21,472 nt of DNA, taken from Armatimonadota bacterium (GTDB lineage Bacteria > Sysuimicrobiota > Sysuimicrobiia > Sysuimicrobiales > VGFF01). The stretch lies in contig VGFF01000023.1 of assembly GCA_016868955.1 (NCBI GenBank), forward strand, positions 1 to 21,472, in the 5' to 3' direction. Positions 8,637-16,658 of this stretch are shown here, in pieces; the stretch's first letter is position 1, and each line of letters opens with the position of its first letter. Below the pieces are notes generated by a model. That model was not told the DNA's origin, ran no database searches, and saw only the letters and a program-made list of their open reading frames with translations. The position numbers and the translations under genes were made by a program.

Positions 8637-9260
8637 ATGCTTCGCGCTTTGATACCGTTTTCACTCTTTACCCGCTACGAACGCTGGTGGATGCGCCGGG
8701 CTGGCGTGATCACGTTTCTGCCGGGCGGCATGCTGCGCTTGCAGGTCATTGCGCACCACGGGCCGGAAGTCGCGCTGCCAGACGGCGAGATCGTGCGTGC
8801 CGGCGACGCGGTCGGCGAAATTCACGTCGACAGCGTCAAGCTGTCGGAGATGTTCCGCGAGCTCGACGAGCGCCGCATCGGCATCTATTTCCTGCGCGGG
8901 CTCGTCGAGGCGCTGCACGCGCTCGCCGTCTATCTGCGCGAGCATCCGGACTTGAGCCTGCGTGCCATCGTCGGCAACACGATGTTCTGGCACGGCAGCG
9001 ACCGCATCGGATTCGTGATTTTTCCGATCGCGGACCGGCGGAGGCGATGGCAAATGGGTCTTTGGCTTCGCTTTCTGATGTGGTACTACCACCCGCGCGG
9101 CGCGGCCCGCATGGCCGGCCGGTCGCGGTTCGCCGAGCCCCGCCAGGTGTGGATGTCCACGCCGGCGTTAATGCATCGTTACGAAGCGTCCGCCGATGAA
9201 GGGCGGCGGATGCGCCGCGCGCCGCGATCGCCGTTCACGCCAGGCGAACGCCCTTCATGA
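8637..9260 (+). CDS. YkoP-like domain protein
   Basis: The 207 residues match my recollection of YkoP-like domains: basic RWWMRRAGV, a short hydrophobic segment, then the key stretch with PDGEIVRAGDAVGEIHVDSVKL (about 48-69), a LHALAVYLREHPDLSLRAIVG helix, and a WHGSDRIGFVIFPI strand followed by a membrane-proximal aromatic/basic stretch. In some bacteria this domain follows a polysaccharide deacetylase domain; in Bacillus ykoP lies near a UgtP-like glycosyltransferase gene. Here deacetylase and glycosyltransferase genes lie next door on the opposite strand. Its molecular function is unknown. The last 26 bases overlap the opposing deacetylase gene; the basic C-terminal tail is probably not conserved. 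Confidence 0.6.
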   Translation: MLRALIPFSLFTRYERWWMRRAGVITFLPGGMLRLQVIAHHGPEVALPDGEIVRAGDAVGEIHVDSVKLSEMFRELDERRIGIYFLRGLVEALHALAVYLREHPDLSLRAIVGNTMFWHGSDRIGFVIFPIADRRRRWQMGLWLRFLMWYYHPRGAARMAGRSRFAEPRQVWMSTPALMHRYEASADEGRRMRRAPRSPFTPGERPS

Positions 9261-9957
9261 GCGCCTCGCGCAATGGCACTGGACTCAAGCGGCGCGCCCG
9301 CAGGCCGTCAATGATCGCCGGGAGGGCCGCCAGAACTCGCGCGGGCGTGTCCGGGAATCCGCCGCGATCGTGAAGGCAGATGATCGCGCCCGGTGCGCTC
9401 CGGCGCACGACCTCGGCCGCCATGCATTCGGCGCTCGGCCGCCAGACGAATCCTTCCCCGCGCACGCTCCAGAGCACCGGCGTCAATCGCTCGTCGGCGC
9501 AGACGCCGAAGGCGGCCGCGTTCATCTTGCCCCACGGCGGGCGGAAGAACGCGGGCCGCACCCCCGTCGCCCGCGCGATCGACGCCTGCGCGCGGAGGAT
9601 CTCCTCGCGCGTTCGCCGCGGCGAGATCGTCCACAGATTCACGTGCGACTCCGTATGATTCGCGACGTCGTGACCGGCATCAGCGATCGCGCGCGCGACG
9701 TCCGGGCAGGCGGCGGCGTGCCGTCCGACGAGGAAGAACGTCGCGCGCACGTCGTGGCGCGCGAGCACGTCGAGGAAACGCGGGGTGTGCTCCGGGTGCG
9801 GACCGTCGTCGAAGGTCAAGGAAACGCGGTCGCCGCCCTCGGCGGTCTTGACGGCGCCGCCGAACCATGCGGCGGCCGCCTGCGCGCCGATGGTGTAGCC
9901 GACGCCGCTCAGCACGGCCGCGCTCGTTAGCCACGACAGCCGGCGCGGCCGCGTCAA
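9235..9957 (-). CDS. Polysaccharide deacetylase (NodB homology, CE4)
   Basis: Likely removes N-acetyl (or similar) groups from an extracytoplasmic polymer or glycolipid. The 240 residues carry an N-terminal signal/anchor (about 10-31) and all CE4 motifs in order: TFDDGP (48-53, catalytic Asp50 and metal Asp51), HTESH (101-105, metal His101 and His105), RPPWG (139-143) and LHD (195-197, catalytic His196). The metal site is complete, so activity is expected. The TTG start overlaps the stop of the MFS gene (TTGA), indicating translational coupling as the last gene of the operon. The peptidoglycan, sugar-lipid or polysaccharide substrate cannot be read from sequence. Confidence 0.9.
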   Translation of the reverse strand: MTRPRRLSWLTSAAVLSGVGYTIGAQAAAAWFGGAVKTAEGGDRVSLTFDDGPHPEHTPRFLDVLARHDVRATFFLVGRHAAACPDVARAIADAGHDVANHTESHVNLWTISPRRTREEILRAQASIARATGVRPAFFRPPWGKMNAAAFGVCADERLTPVLWSVRGEGFVWRPSAECMAAEVVRRSAPGAIICLHDRGGFPDTPARVLAALPAIIDGLRARRLSPVPLREALMKGVRLA

Positions 9958-11192
9958 GGCGCGCCCGACTTCATCGACGCTCGCTCCAGTTCGCTCTCGA
10001 CGTCATGCGGCGGCGTCGGCGCGATCAAGCCGCGAAGAACCATCACGTAGCCCACCGCCACGATCATGACGAGGACGCCGGCGGCGTGGAACGGCGTCAC
10101 CGGGCCGTATTGGTCCCACAAGACGCCGCCGACGGTCGTGCCGATCGCCAATCCCATGCCCTCGATGCTCATCGCCACGCCGAGCAGCGTCGCCCGCCGC
10201 CGTGCCGGGATGAGATCCATGATCAGCGCGTTCCACGCCGGCAGGACGAGCGCGTAGCCCAAGCCGAGGATCGCCATCAAGAACACGAGGATGAGGATCG
10301 AACGGAAGAACGGCAAGACGAACAACACGAGCCCGGCGACCGCCAGCCCGACGGGAAGCACCTCGATGCGGCGCACACGGTCGATGAAGCGACCGAACGG
10401 CACCAGCAGCAGAACCGTAAAGCCTGGCCCGGAGACGAGCAGCGCGCCGATCCAGAACGGGCTGAGCTTGAGCACTTCGCGCGCGTACGGCGAGAGCGTG
10501 GGCATCAACATGCCGATGGACAGCATCTGCACGAGCATGCCGATGATGAACGGCCAGACGTTGCCGACGCGCGCGCTTTCCCTGGCCGGCGGTCGGCCAT
10601 CGACGTGCACAGCGACGGCGATCGCGTGCGCCGGCCCGGCCGCGATCGCGGGCGTCAGGAACAGAGCCGCGACGAGACAGGCGATGACGAACCCGAATCC
10701 AAGAAGAGGATGGAACTCCAGGAAGAAGTTCGCGGAGACAAAGCCGATGCCGGTCCCGACCATCCAGCTCGTGAACACGGCGCCCATCGCCCCCCCGCGA
10801 CCGCCTTCGTCGGTCGCGTCGGCGACGGCGGAAACCGCCGCCGGCCAGATGGGGGAAGCGCCGAGGCCGCCGATCGCGGTCGCGGCCAGGATCCCCCAGG
10901 TGTGCTGGACCTGCGACAAGGTGACGACGGCGGCACCCATGATGAGGATCCCGACTTGCAGCGGCCGCCGCCGGCCGGCGTGATCGACGAGCCAGCCGGA
11001 TGGCAGCTTCAACGCAAGATCGGCGATAGTCCAGACCGACAGCGCGAGACCGACGACCTTCATCTCGTGCCCGACGTCAAACCGCAGGAAGTTCGGCAGG
11101 AGCGTGAACAGCAAGGCGCCGCGGGCGCACTCGACGAGTCCGACGATCAATGCCGGCGCGGCGATCGGGCTGACGCCGCGAATCCTACCCAC
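9954..11192 (-). CDS. MFS transporter, possible glycolipid flippase (LtaA-like by context)
   Basis: The 412 residues form twelve predicted membrane helices with MFS motif A between helices 2 and 3 (GWLVDHAGRRRP, 66-77), a central loop at about 195-212 (VHVDGRPPARESARVG) and an ERASMKSGAP cytoplasmic tail. The family includes drug and sugar exporters and the lipid-linked-sugar flippase LtaA; sequence alone does not separate these. Context (lipid kinase and UgtP-type glycosyltransferase upstream, deacetylase downstream) suggests moving a glycolipid to the outer leaflet, but this is inference. The GTG start overlaps the glycosyltransferase end by eight bases. Confidence 0.85.
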   Translation of the reverse strand: MGRIRGVSPIAAPALIVGLVECARGALLFTLLPNFLRFDVGHEMKVVGLALSVWTIADLALKLPSGWLVDHAGRRRPLQVGILIMGAAVVTLSQVQHTWGILAATAIGGLGASPIWPAAVSAVADATDEGGRGGAMGAVFTSWMVGTGIGFVSANFFLEFHPLLGFGFVIACLVAALFLTPAIAAGPAHAIAVAVHVDGRPPARESARVGNVWPFIIGMLVQMLSIGMLMPTLSPYAREVLKLSPFWIGALLVSGPGFTVLLLVPFGRFIDRVRRIEVLPVGLAVAGLVLFVLPFFRSILILVFLMAILGLGYALVLPAWNALIMDLIPARRRATLLGVAMSIEGMGLAIGTTVGGVLWDQYGPVTPFHAAGVLVMIVAVGYVMVLRGLIAPTPPHDVESELERASMKSGAP

Positions 11193-12333
11193 TCGCCCCC
11201 GCCGATCTCGGCAACAAGTCCAGGACCGCCGACGCCGCCTCCGCGGTCGCGTGGGGACGGGCGAGCCGGCTTGCCGCCGCCCGCATGGTCGCGAGCGTCT
11301 CGGCTTCCGCGAGCACGCGCGCGAGCGTCTCCGCGAGCGCTTGCGGCGTCCGCGCTTCCCGCGCGGCGCCCCCGGCTGTCAGCATCTTCGTGTTCCAGTC
11401 CTCTTGGCCGGGGATCGGGCGATAGATGACCATCGGGAGTTCCTTCGCCAGCGCTTCCGACACCGTAATGCCGCCCGCCTTCGTGATCAACAGATCGGAC
11501 ACCGTCATCCATTCGGGCACGTTGTCGACGTACCCTCGTACGTGAACGTTCGTGCGCCCGGCGCTCTTCCGGCGCAGCGTCTCGACGAGCCCTTCGTCGC
11601 GCCCGCAGATGAAGACGCATTGCGCGGGGAGGTCGCTCGCCATCAGAACCCGATGAACTTCGGTGATGCCGCCGAGCATCGCGTACGCGCCGGCCATGAC
11701 GAGCACGGTCGTCCGCGCCGGATCGAGGCCCAGCCGCGCCGCGACCTCGCGGCGATCGAGCGGGCGCGCGAACGCCGCGCTGAGCGGAATCCCGGTCACG
11801 GTGATGCGGTTGCCGGGAATTCCCCGCTCGATCAACCCCTCCCGCAGCGGCGCCGCCGCGACGCAGTAGCGATCCACCCAAGGGTGGATCCATTGACTGT
11901 GGACGACGTAATCCGTGACGACGACGGACGACGGCACGGTGGTTTCGCCCCGCGCCTTCAATTCCGAAACGACACCGGCCGGGGTTGGGTGGACGTTGAC
12001 GATCACGTCGGGCCGGTGTTCCCGGAGGTACCGCATCAGGCGGCGGCTCCCCATGCGGTTGATCGCGCGCTGCGTCGGGGAATCGGCGCGGATGTTCCCC
12101 GTGCCGTAGTAGAACGCGCCCCAGAGGTACGGCGCGTGACGAACGCTGTTGATGTAGAGGGAGCGCGTCGCGGCGTTCAAGACGCGGTTGACGAACCGCT
12201 CGAAGAAGTCGATGACGTCGACGCGGACGCCGGGTAGACGCTCTTGCCACTCGCGCTGGAGAACTTCGGCGACGCGCTGGTGACCGCCGCCGTAGCTGGC
12301 GGAAAGGACGAGGATCGACGGTCCGGACGTGAC
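11185..12333 (-). CDS. MGDG synthase/UgtP-type glycosyltransferase (GT28), start codon unclear
   Basis: Likely adds a hexose from a UDP-sugar to diacylglycerol at the inner face of the membrane. The N-terminal domain has ILVLSASYGGGHQRVAE (7-23, the family's nucleotide/lipid entry motif) and VNVHPTPAGVVS. The C-terminal domain has GVRI-like strands, then LITKAGGITVSEALAK (about 282-297) and YRPIPGQEDWN, which bind the UDP-sugar. The product is about 382 residues, normal for the family. No ATG, GTG or TTG lies in frame between an upstream stop at 12454-12456 and 12180, although homology begins near 12313. A TTG at 12180 would delete the SYGGGH motif. The listed boundary (a GTC at 12333) is a best guess. 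The start is non-canonical, or one base differs. Confidence 0.85.
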   Translation of the reverse strand, partial: VTSGPSILVLSASYGGGHQRVAEVLQREWQERLPGVRVDVIDFFERFVNRVLNAATRSLYINSVRHAPYLWGAFYYGTGNIRADSPTQRAINRMGSRRLMRYLREHRPDVIVNVHPTPAGVVSELKARGETTVPSSVVVTDYVVHSQWIHPWVDRYCVAAAPLREGLIERGIPGNRITVTGIPLSAAFARPLDRREVAARLGLDPARTTVLVMAGAYAMLGGITEVHRVLMASDLPAQCVFICGRDEGLVETLRRKSAGRTNVHVRGYVDNVPEWMTVSDLLITKAGGITVSEALAKELPMVIYRPIPGQEDWNTKMLTAGGAAREARTPQALAETLARVLAEAETLATMRAAASRLARPHATAEAASAVLDLLPRSAGASG

Positions 12334-12349
12334 CGTGGTGTCGGGTCGC

Positions 12350-13300
12350 TCAGGAAGAAGCAGTGGCGACCTCGGGAGAGACCGGCGCCGGGCGCCATCC
12401 GACCGCGTCCGGTGGCATGAGAATCGGCACGCCGCGCGGGATCGCGGTGATCGTCATCTCACGCACGCCGGCCATCGGGTTCCCGTCGACGTGGATCTCC
12501 ACGTCTTGGCTCGTCGTGATGTGAACGTGACGGCAGCGCTGGATCATGATCTCAGGGATCGGCGAGCGGCGCGCCAGCTTCAAGGCCGCATTGAGCGAGC
12601 GCATGCGGTGCATGTTCTGGATCACGTATAGGTCGATGAGGCCGTCGCGGAGGCTCGGCGCCGGCAACGACGGGCAACGCTCCCCGTACATGCGCCCGTT
12701 GACGGCCGCCGCGAGCAGCACGGGCCCGCGAAACGAATCGTTCTCCGTCACGATCTCGACGTCGATGGGCTCGCGGTCGCGTACCAGCTCGAGCAGGCCC
12801 GCCAGATAGTAGACCGCCCGCCCGCGCATGCTCAGCTTGCTGCGGAGCCGGCTCGCGCCGGCGGCGACGCGCGCGTCGAGCCCGATGCCGAAGATGTTCA
12901 TGAAGTAACGATCGTTGATTCGGGCGGCGTCGATCGCGACCGGGATGCCGTCGGCGAGCACACGAGCCGCCTTGGTCAGGCTTCGCGGAATCGGCAGCCC
13001 GCGGACGAACTCGTTCGCGGTTCCCGCCGGCAGGATGCCCATGGGAATGCGCGCGCCCGCGCGCAAGAGGCCGTTGACGACGCCGTTGACCGTTCCGTCG
13101 CCGCCGAACGCGACGACGGCGCCGAAACCGGCATCGGCGGCCCGCGACGCTTCGTCGATCAACGCGGACAACGTTGCCGCCTGGCGCAGCTCATGGGCCA
13201 CGCCGTGCGCGCGCAACACCCGCGTGACGGTCGGCGTCGCTTCTTGCAGACGGCCACCGCCGGAATAAGGGTTTCCGAGCAGCAAGAGAGGCTTGTCCAA
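12350..13300 (-). CDS. Diacylglycerol kinase family lipid kinase (YegS/DgkB-like)
   Basis: Phosphorylates diacylglycerol or a related lipid with ATP at the membrane surface. The 316 residues show the NPYSGGG start (10-16), the catalytic GGDGTVN (66-72), PAGTANEFVRGLPIP (91-105), the C-terminal domain with FMNIFGIGLDARVA, GLIDLYVI, and the closing DVEIHVDGNP motif. All family motifs are present. The TTG start lies nine bases after a good -10 hexamer and lacks a Shine-Dalgarno, so it is probably translated from a nearly leaderless message. It leads the minus-strand operon with the glycosyltransferase, MFS and deacetylase genes. DgkB-type kinases recycle diacylglycerol released during envelope polymer synthesis, which fits this context. 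Confidence 0.9.
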   Translation of the reverse strand: MDKPLLLLGNPYSGGGRLQEATPTVTRVLRAHGVAHELRQAATLSALIDEASRAADAGFGAVVAFGGDGTVNGVVNGLLRAGARIPMGILPAGTANEFVRGLPIPRSLTKAARVLADGIPVAIDAARINDRYFMNIFGIGLDARVAAGASRLRSKLSMRGRAVYYLAGLLELVRDREPIDVEIVTENDSFRGPVLLAAAVNGRMYGERCPSLPAPSLRDGLIDLYVIQNMHRMRSLNAALKLARRSPIPEIMIQRCRHVHITTSQDVEIHVDGNPMAGVREMTITAIPRGVPILMPPDAVGWRPAPVSPEVATASS

Positions 13301-13309
13301 AGCGTCCCA

Positions 13310-13338
13310 ATTGTACGGCGGGCCGTGGGCCGCCTCAA
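13310..13338 (-). promoter_or_regulatory. Sigma-70-like promoter of the lipid kinase operon
   Basis: On the minus strand TTGAGG (13338-13333) and TACAAT (13315-13310) are separated by exactly 17 bases. Transcription should begin near 13305-13303, only a few bases before the TTG start at 13300. This is the best consensus promoter in the window. It fits between the end of the CoxG-like gene and the kinase gene. Confidence 0.6.
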
Positions 13339-13348
13339 CCCTGACGCG

Positions 13349-13783
13349 TCAACGTTGCATCCGGCGGTTGAGGCAATCGAAGAATTGGCCCGCCAGCATC
13401 TTCGCGATGCCGGGGATCATCCGGGCGCCGATCGTCAGCGCGCCGCCGACTTGCACATCCCCGCTCCAATCGACGCTCGTCGACGCGCCGCCGTCTCCGA
13501 GGACGAGCGTGCCGGTCGCGCGCACGAATCCAGCCGCGCTGTTTCCCTCGACCGCGATGCCGAACCGCTCGCGCGCCACGCGCTCGATGATCCGCAGCTT
13601 GCCCTTATACGTGCCTTTGACAGCGGCGATCGATATCGCGATCACGGCTTCGTACTCGTCCGTTCCCGTCGGCTTCAGCTCCGTCAGGCCGGGCGTGCAT
13701 TCCGCGAGCGTTTGCGGATCCTCGAGGAGCGTCCAGACCTTCTCGAGAGGCGCCTGCAGTGTTTCGGTGCCTTGGACCTTCAT
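13349..13783 (-). CDS. coxG: CoxG-like SRPBCC domain protein
   Basis: The 144 residues match the carbon-monoxide-dehydrogenase subunit G family of the START/SRPBCC fold: opening VQGTETLQAPLEKVWTLL, then DPQTLAECTPGLTEL, YKGKLRIIE, the TSVDWSGDVQVGGALTIGAR region and IAKMLAGQFFDCL at the end. CoxG proteins are thought to help anchor or mature CO dehydrogenase; they are not catalytic. It is slightly shorter than the longest CoxG proteins and lacks their C-terminal membrane tail. AGGAGG precedes the ATG by 12 bases, a rather long spacing. CoxD-, CoxE- and XdhC-like genes lie further right on the other strand, supporting the assignment. Confidence 0.85.
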   Translation of the reverse strand: MKVQGTETLQAPLEKVWTLLEDPQTLAECTPGLTELKPTGTDEYEAVIAISIAAVKGTYKGKLRIIERVARERFGIAVEGNSAAGFVRATGTLVLGDGGASTSVDWSGDVQVGGALTIGARMIPGIAKMLAGQFFDCLNRRMQR

Positions 13784-13855
13784 CCGTCGTGACGACCTCC
13801 TCGAACCGCAGGGGAGCTCGCGGGGATTGTGAATACAAGTTTCGCGAATGCGCGC

Positions 13856-13877
13856 ACAAGTCCTCCGGCGGACTTGT
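13856..13877. repeat. 8-bp inverted repeat in the divergent coxG/peptidase region
   Basis: ACAAGTCC (13856-13863) and GGACTTGT (13870-13877) form a perfect inverted repeat around a six-base centre. It lies in the 174-base region between the divergent CoxG-like and M3 peptidase starts, with a further ACAAGT at 13834-13839. Its symmetry and place suit a dimeric repressor or activator site. A hairpin in a leader is the alternative. No T-run follows, so it is not a standard terminator. Confidence 0.4.
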
Positions 13878-13899
13878 CATGCGCCCCGATCGAGTCGCA

Positions 13900-13908
13900 T
13901 GCTAGAAC
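13900..13908 (+). promoter_or_regulatory. Weak extended -10 for the M3 peptidase operon
   Basis: TGCTAGAAC resembles an extended -10, about 50 bases before the TTG at 13958 and 23 bases beyond the inverted repeat. The hexamer lacks the final T and no good -35 is present, so this is tentative. Confidence 0.2.
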
Positions 13909-13957
13909 CACCTCCGGTCGCGATCCTGACCGACAAACTTCGATCTCCGAGGTTACC

Positions 13958-15679
13958 TTGAGTCTCGATAAGACGTATCCGCGCGCCTTCGTTCCGAAGA
14001 ACGCGAACATGGGTGAGATGGCTGCCATCGAGCCGCTCCTTCACGAGCTCCTCCAACGCGAAATCGACTCGCCGGCCGCCCTCGAGAAGTGGCTGCTCGA
14101 CGCCAGCGAGCTGTCCGCGTGCTTGGAGGAAGAGAGCCGGTGTCGCTACGTGGCGATGACGCGGAAGACCGATGATCCGGAGATCGAGCGAGCGTATCTG
14201 AGGTTCGTGCGGGAGATCCAGCCACGCCTGAAACCGTTCTGGTTCGCGTTCCAGCAGCGGTTCGTCGCCTCGCCGCATCGAGCCGCGCTGCCGCGGGAGC
14301 GCTACTTCGTCTACGGACGCGATCTCGAGAACGACGTCTCGCTGTTCCGCGAGGAGAACGTGCCGTTGCAGACGCAGGAAACCGAGCTGCAGCAGCGGTA
14401 CCAGAAGCTGGCGGGCGGTTGGACGGTCCGCTGGCGAGACGAGGATCTGACGCTGCAGCAGATGGCCAAGTTCCTCGAGGAGCCGGATCGCGACGTCCGG
14501 CGATTGGCCTGGCTGGCGATCGCGGATCGCCGCCTCGCCGACGCGGGCGCGTTGGAGGACCTCTACGACGAGCTGCTGTCAGTGCGCGGGCAAATCGCCC
14601 GCAACGCCGGCTTCGCGGACTACCGCGCCTACGTGTTCCGCGCCCGCGGCCGGTTCGACTACACGCCACGGGATTGCGAACGGTTTCACGACGCGGTCGC
14701 GGCGCACATCCTCCCGATCGTGCGGCGCTTGAACGGAGCGCGGGCGCAGCGGATGGGCCTTGGTGAGCTGCGGCCTTGGGATCTCGCCGTCGATCCGGAC
14801 GCGTTGCCGCCGTTGCGCCCGTTCGCGGACACCGCGGCGTTCGTCGACCGCACCGCCCGCGTCTTCGACCGGGTCGATCCCGCGCTGGGCATGCAGTTCC
14901 GATTCCTGACCGAGCACGATCTGCTCGACTTGGAGAGCCGCAAGGGCAAGGGGCCCGGCGGCTACATGTCGGCGATGCCGGAGCGCCGTCTGCCGTTCAT
15001 CTTCATGAATGCGGTCGGCGTCTCCGGAGACGTGCGCACTCTGCTGCACGAGGGCGGCCACGCGTTCCACACCATCGCCTGCCGGGAAGATCCGCTGATC
15101 GCGTATCGGCGCTCGCCGTTGGAATTCTCGGAAGTGGCGTCGATGGGCATGGAGCTGTTGGCGCTGCCGCATCTTGACGTCTTCTACCCGGACGCGGCGG
15201 CGCGCGCCCGCGCCCGCGTCGAGTTCCTCGAGGACATCGTGCGGATCTTACCTTGGATCGCGACGATCGATGCGTTCCAGCATTGGATCTACACGCACGA
15301 AGGACACTCGCGAGACGCACGCCGCGCGGCCTGGCTGACGATCTTCCGGCGATTCCAGCCGGGGATCGACTGGCGAGGATACGAAGCGGCGGAGGCGGCG
15401 CGCTGGCACGCCCAGCTTCACTTGTTCACCCACCCGTTCTACTACATCGAGTACGGCATCGCGCAGCTGGGCGCGTTACAGCTATGGCTCGCGTCGCGTC
15501 GGTCCTATCCGGAAACGGTGGCAGCCTATCGGAAGGCGCTGGCGCACGGCGGGTCGCGGACGCTTCCGGAACTGTTCGCCGCGGCCGGGCTGCGCTTCGA
15601 CTTCGGCGCCGAGACGGTCGCGCCGCTGGCGCGCACGTTGGACGAATCCCTGCAGGACGAGGAGGCATCCGATGAGTAG
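13958..15679 (+). CDS. M3 family oligoendopeptidase (PepF-like)
   Basis: A zinc metallopeptidase that cuts short peptides, normally in the cytoplasm. From the TTG at 13958 the product has 573 residues, normal for the family. The active site is LLHEGGHAFH with zinc ligands His364 and His368 and catalytic Glu365. The third ligand is Glu392 in LEFSEVASMGMELL, 28 residues after the first His as the family requires. FMNAVGVSGDVRTLLHE and the late THPFYYIEYGIAQLGALQLW segment are also typical. GAGG at 13949-13952 supports this start. The frame also opens at a GTG at 13829, adding 43 residues across the inverted repeat; I consider that less likely. It overlaps the TAXI gene by eight bases. Confidence 0.92.
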   Translation: MSLDKTYPRAFVPKNANMGEMAAIEPLLHELLQREIDSPAALEKWLLDASELSACLEEESRCRYVAMTRKTDDPEIERAYLRFVREIQPRLKPFWFAFQQRFVASPHRAALPRERYFVYGRDLENDVSLFREENVPLQTQETELQQRYQKLAGGWTVRWRDEDLTLQQMAKFLEEPDRDVRRLAWLAIADRRLADAGALEDLYDELLSVRGQIARNAGFADYRAYVFRARGRFDYTPRDCERFHDAVAAHILPIVRRLNGARAQRMGLGELRPWDLAVDPDALPPLRPFADTAAFVDRTARVFDRVDPALGMQFRFLTEHDLLDLESRKGKGPGGYMSAMPERRLPFIFMNAVGVSGDVRTLLHEGGHAFHTIACREDPLIAYRRSPLEFSEVASMGMELLALPHLDVFYPDAAARARARVEFLEDIVRILPWIATIDAFQHWIYTHEGHSRDARRAAWLTIFRRFQPGIDWRGYEAAEAARWHAQLHLFTHPFYYIEYGIAQLGALQLWLASRRSYPETVAAYRKALAHGGSRTLPELFAAAGLRFDFGAETVAPLARTLDESLQDEEASDE

Positions 15680-16649
15680 GAAGGCGATCGGTTTGCTGGC
15701 GATGATTCTCACCGCGGTGATCGGCGTGGAGGCGGGCGCCCAGTCGCGGCCGAACTGGCCGCGCAGCGTGACGATCGGCTCCGCGTCGATCGGCGGCGTA
15801 TATCACATCGTCGCCGGCGGCTACGCCAAGCTCGTGCAAGAGAAGATGAGCGTACCGGCGAGCAATCGCGTCACCGGCGGTCCCGTGCAGAACATCCAGC
15901 TCGTGCAGGCGAAGCAGATCGAGCTGGGACTGACGACGATGGGGCCGGCATTCGAAGCGGTGCGCGGCGAAGGCTGGGCCCGCGGCGTCAAGTACGATGC
16001 GCTCCGCTTCACGTTTCCCATGTACACGTCGTTCGCGCATTGGGTCGTGCGCGGCGACGGGCCGATTCGATCCGTGATGGACTTGCAGGACAAGACGGTC
16101 GACCTCGGACCGCGCGGCGGCAGCGCCGAGTTCGTCGCCGAGAAGGTCTTCCAGCTGTTCAAGATCCGGCCGCGGCGGATTGTCAATCTGTCGTTCGCGG
16201 AGGGCGCGAACGCGCTGCGAGACGGCCTCGTCGACGCGAACTTCGGCGTCATCGGCGTGCCCGTGCCGGCCTGGCTCGAGCTATCGATCTCGCGGTCCGT
16301 CCGGTTCATCGGGTTCAGCGGAGAACAGATCAACCAGCTCACGGAATCATATCCGTACCTGTCGAGCGCCGCCATCCGCGCCAACGTCTACCGAGGTCAA
16401 GCCGAGCCGATCCGAACGGTCCAGATGTGGAACGCCGGATTCGTGCACCACGACCAGCCGGAAGACTTCGTGTACATGTTGACGAAGACGATCCTCGACA
16501 ATCAGGAAACGCTGCAGACGATCCACCCGACGGGCGCCGAGACCGTCCCCGTGCACATCTTCTACGTGAATTTCCCGTTGCACGCCGGGTCCGCGCGCTA
16601 CTACCAGGAAAAGAAGGTCCAGCTCAAGCCCATTCATCTCGGCCGGTAG
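15672..16649 (+). CDS. TAXI family TRAP transporter solute-binding protein
   Basis: Extracytoplasmic receptor that delivers a substrate to the TRAP permease encoded next. The 325 residues start with a signal peptide (hydrophobic 6-20, cleavage near AGA-Q at about 22-24). The mature TAXI domain begins with SVTIGSASIGGVYHIVAGGYAKLV and includes VTGGPVQNIQLVQAKQIELGL and a DLQDKTVDLGPRGGSAEF segment. Characterised TAXI systems take up glutamate, 2-oxoglutarate or other organic acids, but the substrate here cannot be inferred. The ATG overlaps the peptidase stop by eight bases and the permease starts nine bases downstream, so all three are probably one transcript. Confidence 0.92.
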   Translation: MSRKAIGLLAMILTAVIGVEAGAQSRPNWPRSVTIGSASIGGVYHIVAGGYAKLVQEKMSVPASNRVTGGPVQNIQLVQAKQIELGLTTMGPAFEAVRGEGWARGVKYDALRFTFPMYTSFAHWVVRGDGPIRSVMDLQDKTVDLGPRGGSAEFVAEKVFQLFKIRPRRIVNLSFAEGANALRDGLVDANFGVIGVPVPAWLELSISRSVRFIGFSGEQINQLTESYPYLSSAAIRANVYRGQAEPIRTVQMWNAGFVHHDQPEDFVYMLTKTILDNQETLQTIHPTGAETVPVHIFYVNFPLHAGSARYYQEKKVQLKPIHLGR

Positions 16650-16658
16650 AGGAGCGAC

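Noticed and set aside
9867..11429. 520-residue plus-strand frame across the MFS gene
   Set aside because: Arg/Asp/Gln/His-rich shadow with no domain pattern; the minus strand has an intact membrane transporter.
11185..12180. TTG at 12180 as start of the glycosyltransferase
   Set aside because: It would remove the SYGGGH motif and first strand of the N-terminal domain, which are clearly encoded upstream in the same frame.
13829..13957. GTG at 13829 as start of the M3 peptidase
   Set aside because: It adds 43 non-conserved-looking residues across an inverted repeat; the TTG at 13958 has a better ribosome site and gives the normal length.
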